Shown one piece after another: positions 1 through 7,577 of a stretch of 15,421 bases of DNA. The stretch lies in assembly GCA_030834365.1 (NCBI GenBank), contig JAURFJ010000025.1, positions 1 through 15,421 on the forward strand, read 5' to 3'. Numbering within the stretch: the stretch's first letter is position 1; every line of letters begins with the position of its first letter. The translations under genes were made by a program, and so were the position numbers. The stretch is from Flavobacteriaceae bacterium. GTDB taxonomy: Bacteria > Bacteroidota > Bacteroidia > Flavobacteriales > Flavobacteriaceae. Under the pieces are notes generated by a model, which worked only from the letters and a program-made list of their open reading frames with translations, had not been told where the DNA came from and did not search any database.

Positions 1-1347
1 CTAAACGGATACCGATTCGATTTAGGCCCTTCACTGTTTACCATGCCGCAGTATGTAGACGCGCTCTTCGAGCTGTTCGGGGAAAACCCCAGAGACCACT
101 TCAACTACCTCAAAAAAGAAACGATCTGCCATTACTTTTGGGAAGACGGCAGTCGCTTTAACGCTCCGGCAGACCGCTCAGCCTTTGTGCAGCAGATGAG
201 TGAACTATTTGGTGAAGATCCCAAAAAGATCGACTATTTTTTAAGGCGTAATGCCAAAAAATACAACCTGACCAATCCGCTTTTCATTGAGCAATCGCTA
301 CACCGTTTAAGCACGTATACCTCTTTAAAAACATTCAAGGCCATTGCCCATCTGCCGCAACTCGATTTACACAAGAGCTTATACCGCACCCTAAAGGGCT
401 ACTTTAAAAACCCTAAGAGCATTCAGTTTTTCTCTAGACATGCGACCTACAACGGCAGTTCACCTTACAAAACTCCAGGTATCATGTCGCTTATTCCGCA
501 TCTCGAGATGCACTACGGCACCTTTTATCCCGAAAAAGGCATGCACGAGATCTCGCAGTCTCTTTTCCGTTTAGCCCAGCGCCATGGAGTACACTTTCAT
601 CTAGGTGAGCCTGTGCAAGAAATTTTGCTAAGCAAATACAACAAAGCCTCTGGGCTCAGAACGGCCAAAGAAAGCTACACTTTCGACCTCATCGTGAGCA
701 ACATGGATGTGGTACCTACCTACCGCAAGTTGCTACCCCATACTAAGGCTCCCGAACGCACGCTGCGCCAAGAGCGATCTAGCAGTGCCCTTATTTTCTA
801 TTGGGGCATACGAAAGCACTTTGAGCAGCTTGACCTGCACAATATCTTTTTCTCAGAGCACTACCGCGAAGAATTCAATGCGATTTTTAAAGAGAAGACC
901 CTGCACGAAGACCCTACGGTTTATGTGAATATCACTTCAAAGCATACACCCGAAGACGCCCCTGACGGCTGCGAGAATTGGTTTGTAATGATCAATGCTC
1001 CAGGAAACTTCAATCAAGATTGGCCAGCGCTGATCGAACTCAGCCGAAAGCGTATCACGGCTAAGCTGAGTCGTCTACTAGGCGAAGATATTACCCGCCT
1101 CATTACCGTTGAACACGTGCTCGACCCTAGGGGAATCGAAAGCAATACACAATCCTATAGGGGGGCGCTCTACGGAGCGGCCAGCAACTCTCAATTAGCC
1201 GCTTTTTTAAGACACCCAAATCATCGAAGCACACTCTCAAACGTTTATTTTTGTGGAGGCTCTGCACATCCGGGTGGAGGAATTCCGCTCTGCCTGCAAT
1301 CGGGTAAAATTGTGAGTGAGCTCATTGCACATGACCGAAACGCCTAA
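1..1347 (+). CDS. crtD: CrtD-like carotenoid desaturase (1-hydroxycarotenoid 3,4-desaturase / phytoene desaturase family), 5'-truncated
   Basis: FAD-dependent amine-oxidase-fold desaturase of the CrtI/CrtD family, acting on carotenoids in the membrane. The reading frame is open from base 1 and begins in a conserved family segment (GYRFDLGPSLFTMPQYVD), so the N-terminal FAD-binding GxGxxG part, roughly 40 residues, lies outside the window; the Met at base 43 is internal. The C-terminal FAD-proximal motif is YFCGGSAHPGGGIPLCLQSG. As I know the family, the GGSxHPGGGIPLCL form is typical of CrtD 3,4-desaturases, whereas phytoene desaturases usually have GAGTHPGAGxPG. The central ATYNGSSPYKTPG segment fits Bacteroidota members. 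The gene overlaps the CruF-like gene, whose product would supply the 1-hydroxylated substrate. Family membership is certain. The choice of CrtD over CrtI is inference from motif and context. Confidence 0.85.
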   Translation, partial: LNGYRFDLGPSLFTMPQYVDALFELFGENPRDHFNYLKKETICHYFWEDGSRFNAPADRSAFVQQMSELFGEDPKKIDYFLRRNAKKYNLTNPLFIEQSLHRLSTYTSLKTFKAIAHLPQLDLHKSLYRTLKGYFKNPKSIQFFSRHATYNGSSPYKTPGIMSLIPHLEMHYGTFYPEKGMHEISQSLFRLAQRHGVHFHLGEPVQEILLSKYNKASGLRTAKESYTFDLIVSNMDVVPTYRKLLPHTKAPERTLRQERSSSALIFYWGIRKHFEQLDLHNIFFSEHYREEFNAIFKEKTLHEDPTVYVNITSKHTPEDAPDGCENWFVMINAPGNFNQDWPALIELSRKRITAKLSRLLGEDITRLITVEHVLDPRGIESNTQSYRGALYGAASNSQLAAFLRHPNHRSTLSNVYFCGGSAHPGGGIPLCLQSGKIVSELIAHDRNA

Positions 1348-1993
1348 GATCGTCACTAAAGAAGTGCTACTTTTCATTTGGCTTCCGCATCTAGCCGGGG
1401 CCATTGGCATAGCGGCCGGATTTCAAGACTGGTTTGTAACCAAAACCGTGCTGAATCTGCTCGCCTCGTTCGGGTTTTTCGTGCTTTACTTTCCAATCAC
1501 CCAACGCTACCAATGGATACTACTCGGCGTCTTCTTTTCGGCCGGAATGCTCGTAGAGTGGCTTGGTGTACACTACGGATGGTTTTTTGGCACTTACAGC
1601 TACGGCGAAAACTTGGGCCCCAAACTCGACGGCATCCCTTTTATTATTGGTATTTTTTGGGCGGTACTGACCATGATTACTGCCAAGATGGCTCAGACCC
1701 TAACCGGCCGATACCACTATGCAGTTAGTTCGGCACTCATAGGCTCAGGCCTCATGGTAGGGCTTGACGCGCTGCTCGAGCTCTTAGCTCCTCATTTTGA
1801 TTACTGGACCTTTTTACCGGCTCCGCCGATCGAAAATTACCTCAGTTGGTTTGGATTCGGATTTTTATTTCAACTACTGTATTTCGGTGTAGAGCACAAG
1901 CAGCAACAGCCGCAGAAAACCTCATGGGTAATCGCCCTTCACATCTACTTGGCGCAGGCCTTATTCTTTGGAAGTTTGGCGCTCATGCGCTAA
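1331..1993 (+). CDS. cruF: CruF-like carotenoid 1,2-hydratase (carotenoid biosynthesis protein, DUF422 family)
   Basis: Integral membrane protein of about 220 residues with roughly seven hydrophobic helices. It carries the family signature region EWLGVHYGWFFGTYSYG followed by LGPKLDGIPFIIGIFW, and a later LDALLE / HFDYW / NYLSWFG stretch. CruF proteins add water across the terminal C1-C2 double bond of an acyclic carotenoid end, giving a 1-hydroxy group. I chose the ATG at 1331, which overlaps the upstream desaturase by 17 bp; an in-frame GTG at 1316 would add five residues (MSSLH) and is less likely. The overlap implies co-transcription and translational coupling with the desaturase. The 3' end runs 33 bp into the convergent CrtA-like gene. 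Family call is confident; the substrate (gamma-carotene or a hydroxylated form) is inference. Confidence 0.85.
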   Translation: MTETPKIVTKEVLLFIWLPHLAGAIGIAAGFQDWFVTKTVLNLLASFGFFVLYFPITQRYQWILLGVFFSAGMLVEWLGVHYGWFFGTYSYGENLGPKLDGIPFIIGIFWAVLTMITAKMAQTLTGRYHYAVSSALIGSGLMVGLDALLELLAPHFDYWTFLPAPPIENYLSWFGFGFLFQLLYFGVEHKQQQPQKTSWVIALHIYLAQALFFGSLALMR

Positions 1994-2692
1994 ATTCAGA
2001 TCAAGTGATATGCCTTGATACGTGCCATAGACCTGATAGGGCTGAAAACGGCTAAACAGTTCTTCTTTATACCATTTCAATTTTCGCGTCTGCTCGATGG
2101 CCTTTTTGTGATGCGCATTGGAATAAGCAAAGTCTTTGAGTGCCTCCTCTGAACGCCAAATCGAAAAAGTAGCCATATTTCTAAACGGAACCTCCCCTAT
2201 CCCCTTGGTCATTAGCAATCCGGGGTTATCAATGAGATAGCGCTGCGAATTGGGTACCGCTCGCCAAAATTTTAGCTGTAAATGCGTCTTAATGGTGGCC
2301 CTAGTAATCGCTGCGATATAGGGAATCTGGGGTTCTATTTCGCTGCTGCGTCTAAACGGGTTCTCAGCGTTCCACTCCCCGTGGGCCCTGAGGTTTCGCA
2401 TCATCACTCTCAGCACTTCGGCACTTTGACGCACATAGGCCGAATAGGTCGGATGACTGCTAAAAAAATAGTCGGCGGCCTGTTGATCGCGCCAGACCTG
2501 CAATAGGGCGTAGGTTTTCCAATCGGGGCTGGGATTGAATCCTGGCTTACCCGTACCCATCAAAAAAAAACGCTCGAGGCCCTCAACTTTCTTGAGAGGG
2601 GCTCGAGCGAACTGCATCATAAAAAAAGCCCAAAGCCTAGACCAACGCGTTTCAAACCTAAAAAAGGTAAGCGAGGTGATCTGTTTGCTCAT
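1961..2692 (-). CDS. crtA: CrtA-family carotenoid oxygenase (spheroidene monooxygenase-like; possible carotenoid 2-hydroxylase)
   Basis: A 243-residue protein resembling spheroidene monooxygenase (CrtA): an N-terminal segment TFFRFETRWSRLWAFFMMQF, then GLERFFLMGTGKPGF, a YALLQVW motif, and a C-terminal half with PGLLMTKGIGEVPF and MATFSIW. CrtA of purple bacteria oxidises C2 of 1-hydroxylated acyclic carotenoid ends to a ketone. I recall a crtA-related gene of the marine flavobacterium P99-3 reported as a carotenoid 2-hydroxylase in myxol synthesis, a role that fits the neighbouring hydratase and desaturase. The start lies 9 bp after the aconitase stop, so it probably rides on that transcript. 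The first 45 codons contain a terminator-like stem-loop followed by nine Ts. Its 3' end overlaps cruF tail to tail. Ketolase versus hydroxylase activity cannot be decided from sequence. Confidence 0.83.
   Translation of the reverse strand: MSKQITSLTFFRFETRWSRLWAFFMMQFARAPLKKVEGLERFFLMGTGKPGFNPSPDWKTYALLQVWRDQQAADYFFSSHPTYSAYVRQSAEVLRVMMRNLRAHGEWNAENPFRRSSEIEPQIPYIAAITRATIKTHLQLKFWRAVPNSQRYLIDNPGLLMTKGIGEVPFRNMATFSIWRSEEALKDFAYSNAHHKKAIEQTRKLKWYKEELFSRFQPYQVYGTYQGISLDLNLAHERQTSKE
2562..2609 (-). terminator. Terminator-like stem-loop plus T9 inside the crtA coding region
   Basis: On the - strand, CGCTCGAGCCCCTCTCAA (2609-2592), loop GAAAG, then TTGAGGGCCTCGAGCG (2586-2571). These arms give about 15 pairs: an 8-bp outer CGCTCGAG stem, a 2-bp and a 5-bp inner stem, one bulged A and a small G/GG internal loop. 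Nine Ts follow directly (2570-2562). It encodes crtA residues about 28-44, ending in Arg-Phe-Phe-Leu. It has the form of an intrinsic terminator but sits about 85-130 nt after the crtA start, so it may attenuate, may be suppressed by translating ribosomes, or may be chance. Confidence 0.4.
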
Positions 2693-2701
2693 GTGCTCAA
2701 T

Positions 2702-4975
2702 TTAGGCTGCGCTTTCACGTTTGATAACATTTAATGCAGACCCGGCATTGAACCATGAAATCTGCGATGCGTTGTAACTGTGATTCACTTGAATACGATC
2801 AGACGACCCGTCTCGGTGGCTCAACACCAAAGTCAACGGTTTTCCTGGAGCGAATTGGTCGAGATCAATAAAATCAAAACGATCGTCTTCCTGAATCAAG
2901 TCGTAATCGGCTTCATTGGCAAAGGTAAGCGCGAGCATACCCTGTTTCTTCAGATTAGTCTCGTGAATTCGCGCAAACGACTTCACTAAAACGGCGGCCA
3001 CACCTAAATGTCGGGGCTGCATAGCCGCGTGCTCTCTAGACGAACCTTCACCGTAGTTGTGGTCTCCCACAACGATAGAGTAGAGGCCCTCTTTTTTGTA
3101 CGCGCGCTGGGTTTCAGGAACCGCTCCGTATTCTCCATTTAGCTGATTCTTGGCAAAATTTGTCTTCTCATTGAAGGCGTTGACCGCCCCGATTAGTGTG
3201 TTGTTGGCAATATTATCAAGGTGCCCTCTGTAGCGCAACCAAGGGCCTGCCATAGATATGTGGTCAGTGGTACATTTACCCTGTGCCTTTATGAGCAGTG
3301 GAATATTCTTCATTTTGGCCACGTCAATCGCAACGAACGGATCGAGCAACTGCAAGCGCTGTGACTCAGGATCGACCTTGACCGCAACCTGACTAGCGTC
3401 AGCAGCGGGAGCCACGTAACCCGAATCTTCAACAGCAAAGCCTTCTGGTGGCAATTCGTATCCTCTTGGTTCATCAAGTCTTACCTCTTCCCCATCTTCG
3501 TTGATAAGCGTGTCGGTAAGCGGGTTGAAGTCTAATCGTCCTGCAATAGCAATGGCTGTAACTAATTCAGGTGAACCTACGAAGGCCAACGTATTCGGAT
3601 TACCGTCAGCACGCTTGGCGAAGTTTCGGTTAAACGAGTGTACGATGGTATTTCTTGGCCCATCTGCGGCCTTGTCTCCGTAACGATCCCACATTCCGAT
3701 GCACGGTCCGCAGGCATTGGCAAAAACGGTGGCACCAATTCTATCAAAAGTGTCAATTAAACCGTCTCGCTCTATGGTATAGCGTACTTGCTCAGAACCC
3801 GGAGTAATAGTAAACTTAGACTTAGTCTTCAAGTTTTTCTCAGACACTTGCTTAGCCAAAGAGGCAGCGCGTGAAATGTCTTCATACGATGAGTTGGTGC
3901 ACGAACCGATAAGCCCCACTTCAACCTGAAGGGGCCAATCGTTTTTCTTAGCAATCTCTGCCATTTTTGAAATCGGTGTGGCTAGATCTGGCGTAAATGG
4001 TCCGTTTAAATGAGGCTCAAGCGCAGACAAATCGATCTCGATAACTTGGTCAAAATAAGCTTCAGGATTAGCATATACCTCAGGATCTCCAGTGAGGTGT
4101 GCCTTTACTTTATTGGCCGCATCGGCCACATCGGCTCGGCCAGTGGCTCGCAGGTAGCGATCCATAGACTCGTCGTAACCAAAGGTCGAGGTCGTAGCCC
4201 CAACCTCTGCACCCATGTTACAGATGGTACCCTTTCCGGTGCACGACATAGAAATAGCTCCCTCACCGAAATACTCGATAATGGCGCCCGTTCCGCCTTT
4301 AACGGTTAAAATATCTGCTACCTTGAGAATCACATCTTTGGGAGCCGTCCACCCCGATAATTTTCCCGTAAGTTTCACCCCGATCAGTTTTGGAAACTTA
4401 AGCTCCCAGGCCATTCCGGCCATAACGTCAACTGCATCGGCTCCACCTACACCAACGGCAATCATTCCAAGGCCACCAGCATTGACGGTGTGCGAATCGG
4501 TTCCGATCATCATTCCGCCCGGAAAGGCGTAGTTCTCTAATACCACCTGGTGAATGATACCTGCGCCTGGCTTCCAAAAACCTATCCCGTATTTGTTCGA
4601 CACCGAGCCTAAGAAATCAAATACCTCATTTGAGGTCTCATTTGCCCGTTTAAGGTCGGCGCTAGCACCTTGTTTTGCTTGAATAAGGTGATCACAATGT
4701 ACCGTAGTGGGCACAGCCACTTTAGGCTTACCTGCATGCATAAACTGCAACAAGGCCATTTGAGCCGTGGCATCCTGACAGGCCACGCGGTCTGGAGCAA
4801 AATCAACGTAGTCTACTCCGCGCTTGAAGGGTTCGCTTGCGCTATTTTCCCAAAGGTGATTGTATAGTATTTTTTCGGTAAGTGTTAAGGGTCTTCCGAT
4901 CAATTTTCGTGCAGCCGAAACGTTCGCCTCCATGCGATCGTATACCTGCTGAATCATTTCAAAATCAAATGCCAT
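2702..4975 (-). CDS. acn: Aconitate hydratase (mitochondrial-type aconitase)
   Basis: Cytoplasmic TCA-cycle enzyme that interconverts citrate and isocitrate through cis-aconitate, using a [4Fe-4S] cluster. The protein has 757 residues, the length expected of mitochondrial-type aconitase and shorter than the roughly 890-residue AcnA/IRP1 type. Cluster ligands are visible as Cys359 in GSCTNSSYED and Cys422/Cys425 in ANACGPCIG. Substrate-binding motifs include HCDHL near 93-97 and GTDSHTVNAGGLG at 158-170. The C-terminal swivel domain carries GDHNYGEGSSREHAA (637-650) with the catalytic Ser646. It lies 40 bp downstream of a SurA-like PPIase and 9 bp upstream of the CrtA-like gene. A TAAATTTG box sits 20 nt before the ATG, so it may have its own promoter. 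No disruption is seen. Confidence 0.98.
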   Translation of the reverse strand: MAFDFEMIQQVYDRMEANVSAARKLIGRPLTLTEKILYNHLWENSASEPFKRGVDYVDFAPDRVACQDATAQMALLQFMHAGKPKVAVPTTVHCDHLIQAKQGASADLKRANETSNEVFDFLGSVSNKYGIGFWKPGAGIIHQVVLENYAFPGGMMIGTDSHTVNAGGLGMIAVGVGGADAVDVMAGMAWELKFPKLIGVKLTGKLSGWTAPKDVILKVADILTVKGGTGAIIEYFGEGAISMSCTGKGTICNMGAEVGATTSTFGYDESMDRYLRATGRADVADAANKVKAHLTGDPEVYANPEAYFDQVIEIDLSALEPHLNGPFTPDLATPISKMAEIAKKNDWPLQVEVGLIGSCTNSSYEDISRAASLAKQVSEKNLKTKSKFTITPGSEQVRYTIERDGLIDTFDRIGATVFANACGPCIGMWDRYGDKAADGPRNTIVHSFNRNFAKRADGNPNTLAFVGSPELVTAIAIAGRLDFNPLTDTLINEDGEEVRLDEPRGYELPPEGFAVEDSGYVAPAADASQVAVKVDPESQRLQLLDPFVAIDVAKMKNIPLLIKAQGKCTTDHISMAGPWLRYRGHLDNIANNTLIGAVNAFNEKTNFAKNQLNGEYGAVPETQRAYKKEGLYSIVVGDHNYGEGSSREHAAMQPRHLGVAAVLVKSFARIHETNLKKQGMLALTFANEADYDLIQEDDRFDFIDLDQFAPGKPLTLVLSHRDGSSDRIQVNHSYNASQISWFNAGSALNVIKRESAA

Positions 4976-4995
4976 AGTATCGATTAGTTAGGGTT

Positions 4996-5003
4996 CAAAT
5001 TTA
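4996..5003 (-). promoter_or_regulatory. Candidate -7 promoter element for acn
   Basis: TAAATTTG on the - strand matches the Bacteroidota -7 consensus TAnnTTTG exactly and ends 20 nt before the aconitase ATG, in the 40-bp gap after the PPIase gene. A TTG lies about 25 nt upstream, longer than the usual spacer, so the -33 element is weak. Confidence 0.4.
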
Positions 5004-5015
5004 GGAAGAAGCGTA

Positions 5016-6392
5016 TTAATTCTTTAGCCAATTACTCGCAAAGTCACAGTCTTTACGGGCATCATTGATCTGAATAAAGGTAGATTCAATCTGCTTGGCG
5101 ATCCACTTCTCAATGGTACGGCGTTCTTTGTCTGAAAGTGCTAGATCTTTAATCTTGACATAGTCTCTAGCGAAGTCAGCCATGTGTTCGTTGTAGCGAT
5201 TGCTCACGCGCATGATCTTAAATTTTGGCGGACCTCCGCGCTGATCGTCTTCTTTAAGGGGCTGCGATATTTGCCCATCTCTTAGCGAGGCAACTTGGTT
5301 GTAAAGCACCGGATCCATATTGGTAAGCTCAAAGCGTGCGCTGTAATCTTGCGGATTGCGCAAAACCCCTCCGTCAAACTTGGTTTCTCTCTCATCTGAA
5401 AACTGACGAGCGGCCTCCTCGAAGGTGATTGAGCCTGCTAATATTTCGGTTCGTATACTGTCTAATTGCTGCTTGGCCAACTCAACTTGGTCGTTAGATA
5501 TTTCGGGAGTTAGTAAGATGTGTCTCAAGTCAACCTCTTGACCACGTATCTTCTCTACCAATATGATATGATAGCCAAAGTCGGTCTCAAAAGGGTCCGA
5601 TATCTCTCCCTCTCGCAGCGAAAAGGCAACATCTTTAAACTCCTTAACAAAAGGGGTCTCCCGATTCATGGTGTAAAACCCTCCATTGGGCTTTGAACCC
5701 GGATCTTGTGAATACAACATGGCTTTCACGCTGAAACTCGCGCCATTCTCTTCGACATCTTGCTTCATCTGCTCAAGGCGCTGCACAATACGCAGTTTTT
5801 CTGATTCAGAGGGCTTGGGTTGTTTTACGATTTGGGCAATCTCCAATTCCGCTCCAAATACAGGACGTTTAGTGATAGGAATACTGTAAAAAAACTGTCT
5901 CACCTCTTCAGGGGTAATTTCAATCTCATCAACGATATCACTGCGCATTTTATCGGCCAGCATACGCAATCGGTTGATCTCGTAGAGCTCGTCTTTAAAG
6001 GTTTGAAGATCAGCCTTGTTGTAGAAATCGAGTACCTTTTCAACGGAGCCTATCTGACGAGAGAGCTGCTGAATCTGCATATCGCCCATTTGATTCACTT
6101 CAGCATCAGATACTAATAAACTGTCTTGAATGGCGTGGTGCGCAAAAAGTCGGTCTTCCATTAATTTACCGAGCAACTGACATTCAGAGATCTCTCCCAA
6201 ATCTCCACCTTGATTCTCGATGTCAGCCTTGAGCTTTTCAACATCCGATTCTAGAATAACGAAGTCTCCGATTACCGAAACAACTCCGTCTATTTTAATC
6301 CGTTTAGACGTTGAGGTTCCTTGTGCAAAGAAGAACTGATTAGATAGCAGCACGGCAATTGCAAGGGTAATAAATCTATTCATAGGTTTCAT
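5016..6392 (-). CDS. SurA-like periplasmic peptidylprolyl isomerase with two parvulin domains
   Basis: Periplasmic chaperone and prolyl isomerase, probably for outer-membrane protein folding. From the ATG at 6392 it has 458 residues: a signal peptide (Met-Asn-Arg-Phe then a hydrophobic core ending near FFFAQG), a SurA N-terminal domain (about 30-170), a first parvulin domain (about 180-280) and a second (about 287-397) with the classic core DLRHILLTPE, EEAARQFSDE and DGGVL. In the first domain the core histidine position reads Gln (IAQIVK), so it may be inactive in isomerisation, as in one domain of E. coli SurA. It overlaps the upstream lipoprotein gene by 17 bp. Alternative starts are the ATG at 6383 (8-bp overlap, cleaner signal peptide) and a GTG at 6416. 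Family call is firm; the name surA is not applied because paralogues exist in this phylum. Confidence 0.9.
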   Translation of the reverse strand: MKPMNRFITLAIAVLLSNQFFFAQGTSTSKRIKIDGVVSVIGDFVILESDVEKLKADIENQGGDLGEISECQLLGKLMEDRLFAHHAIQDSLLVSDAEVNQMGDMQIQQLSRQIGSVEKVLDFYNKADLQTFKDELYEINRLRMLADKMRSDIVDEIEITPEEVRQFFYSIPITKRPVFGAELEIAQIVKQPKPSESEKLRIVQRLEQMKQDVEENGASFSVKAMLYSQDPGSKPNGGFYTMNRETPFVKEFKDVAFSLREGEISDPFETDFGYHIILVEKIRGQEVDLRHILLTPEISNDQVELAKQQLDSIRTEILAGSITFEEAARQFSDERETKFDGGVLRNPQDYSARFELTNMDPVLYNQVASLRDGQISQPLKEDDQRGGPPKFKIMRVSNRYNEHMADFARDYVKIKDLALSDKERRTIEKWIAKQIESTFIQINDARKDCDFASNWLKN

Positions 6393-7248
6393 AGGTGTTT
6401 TTGCGGATGGCCTCACTGACCATACCTTGTTTTTGGCGCTCTAGACGCTCGAATCGCTTTCGGTTTTGTACAATTTGTTTGAGTTCAATAAGGGCGAAAG
6501 AGTAAGGTGCAATATCGCCTTTTTTTCGCGTATCCAGGACCTGTCCGAAGTAAAACCCGGTACTGTCGCGTATGTCAAAAAACTGATAGGCCTGCAGGTA
6601 ATCAGTCACATTTTGGTAGGTTATGGGGTTGATTCTTTTGGCGATCGCTGAGCTCTTCAGCCAAACAGAATCGTTGAGCTGCACGTCTTTCAGATAATTG
6701 TGTCGGCCTAGTGAATCTATAAAGCGCTGATCCTCTTCGTTATATCGCTTAAATCGATTCATCACCTCATCGGGCTTACTATACGATTGGTTAAGCGCAA
6801 TATACCTCAGCTTCACAAGATCTTGATCCAATAACAGACTCTGCTGCTCGCGCTCGTACAGCAACTGAAGCTCTTCTTCACCAATCACCGTGTCGGTCGG
6901 ATCAAAAGAAATTAGATCAAAGTACGACTTAGTGTAGAGGTCAGTACGGTAGTTATCAACCAGCTGATTGAGCTGCCACTGCACATCTTCGGGTAAATTG
7001 GTAAGGGCGTTTTGAAACATGAGCTGCTTTATGGCCCAGTCTTCAATATAGCGATCTTTAGCCTCTTTAATTGCTTGACTTTCTGAAAGATAGCTAAAAT
7101 CGGGCAAGTCAGCGGCATAAAGAAAAGACCGTCCCACACGAGCCACAGCCTCTTTGTTAGGCTCTGTTGACACAAACAGCTGGCAAGAATGCAGCCCAAA
7201 AAGGGCTATACAGACCACCAAATAACGTATATATGCTTTGACACGCAT
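6376..7248 (-). CDS. Lipoprotein related to periplasmic SurA/PPIase folding factors (no parvulin domain)
   Basis: A 290-residue predicted lipoprotein. Its N-terminus has a basic start (MRVKAYIR), a hydrophobic core and a lipobox-like LHSC with Cys22 as lipidation site; His at -2 is a little unusual. After it come a short motif resembling the opening of SurA-type proteins (EAVARVGRSFLYAADLP) and a helix-rich, charged domain, with no parvulin core. Homologues sit beside SurA-like genes in Bacteroidota, and here it overlaps the SurA-like gene, implying one operon and a joint role at the outer membrane or in the periplasm. It is the first gene of the run, and a TAnnTTTG box lies 4 nt before its ATG. 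A specific function is inference; enzymatic activity is not supported. Confidence 0.75.
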   Translation of the reverse strand: MRVKAYIRYLVVCIALFGLHSCQLFVSTEPNKEAVARVGRSFLYAADLPDFSYLSESQAIKEAKDRYIEDWAIKQLMFQNALTNLPEDVQWQLNQLVDNYRTDLYTKSYFDLISFDPTDTVIGEEELQLLYEREQQSLLLDQDLVKLRYIALNQSYSKPDEVMNRFKRYNEEDQRFIDSLGRHNYLKDVQLNDSVWLKSSAIAKRINPITYQNVTDYLQAYQFFDIRDSTGFYFGQVLDTRKKGDIAPYSFALIELKQIVQNRKRFERLERQKQGMVSEAIRKNTYETYE

Positions 7249-7252
7249 GGCT

Positions 7253-7260
7253 CAAAAATA
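7253..7260 (-). promoter_or_regulatory. Candidate -7 element 4 nt before the lipoprotein ATG
   Basis: TATTTTTG on the - strand matches TAnnTTTG and is followed by AGCC and then the ATG at 7248. If used as a Bacteroidota -7 element, transcription would begin at or within a few bases of the start codon. No clear -33 TTTG is seen at the usual distance. Confidence 0.4.
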
Positions 7261-7281
7261 GCACAAACTAAGGGTTCTGCT

Positions 7282-7289
7282 TACCTTTG
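7282..7289 (+). promoter_or_regulatory. Candidate -7 element for the small + strand gene
   Basis: TACCTTTG matches TAnnTTTG in the 83-bp gap between divergent genes, and would give a leader of about 35 nt before the ATG at 7332. No good -33 element is seen, so support is modest. Confidence 0.3.
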
Positions 7290-7331
7290 GATCTGCAGTT
7301 AACAGAATTTTCGCAAACCGACTAATACGCC

Positions 7332-7577
7332 ATGAGTGATTCAAGAGCTATTCAATTGATTTGGGATTTTAGGGGACCAGAAGCCTCACATACGGCTCAG
7401 CACTATCAAAAGCACTTAGAAGAATTTTTGGCTTCCTATTTAGATAGAACAGCCCACAATCAAGTGGGTGTCATTCAAAACCAAGAATTCTGGTATAGTT
7501 GCACGCTGAGCATAGACGAAACTCAACTAGAAACACTCAAAAATAGCTTAAAGCCCCACAGAGGTGTTTACCTATAA
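7332..7577 (+). CDS. Small conserved hypothetical protein (81 aa)
   Basis: An 81-residue, soluble-looking protein with no signal peptide or membrane segment. It begins with an IQLIWDFRGPEA segment, has a His-rich helix (HTAQHYQKHLEEF) and ends with LKPHRGVYL. These opening and closing motifs resemble a family of small Bacteroidota proteins of unknown function, by memory rather than by search. It is the only + strand gene inside a long - strand run. It has a possible TAnnTTTG box upstream, and its stop codon overlaps the convergent rimO stop by 6 bp (CTATAA serves both). The coding call rests on start placement in a promoter-bearing gap and on the motifs. No function can be assigned. Confidence 0.7.
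   Translation: MSDSRAIQLIWDFRGPEASHTAQHYQKHLEEFLASYLDRTAHNQVGVIQNQEFWYSCTLSIDETQLETLKNSLKPHRGVYL

Noticed and set aside
1316..1330. GTG start of the CruF-like gene, adding MSSLH
   Set aside because: An ATG five codons later gives a normal family N-terminus and a shorter overlap with the desaturase; Bacteroidota favour ATG.
6393..6416. GTG start of the SurA-like gene, adding eight residues
   Set aside because: The added residues precede a complete signal peptide that already starts at either of two ATGs (6392, 6383), and would enlarge the overlap with the lipoprotein gene.
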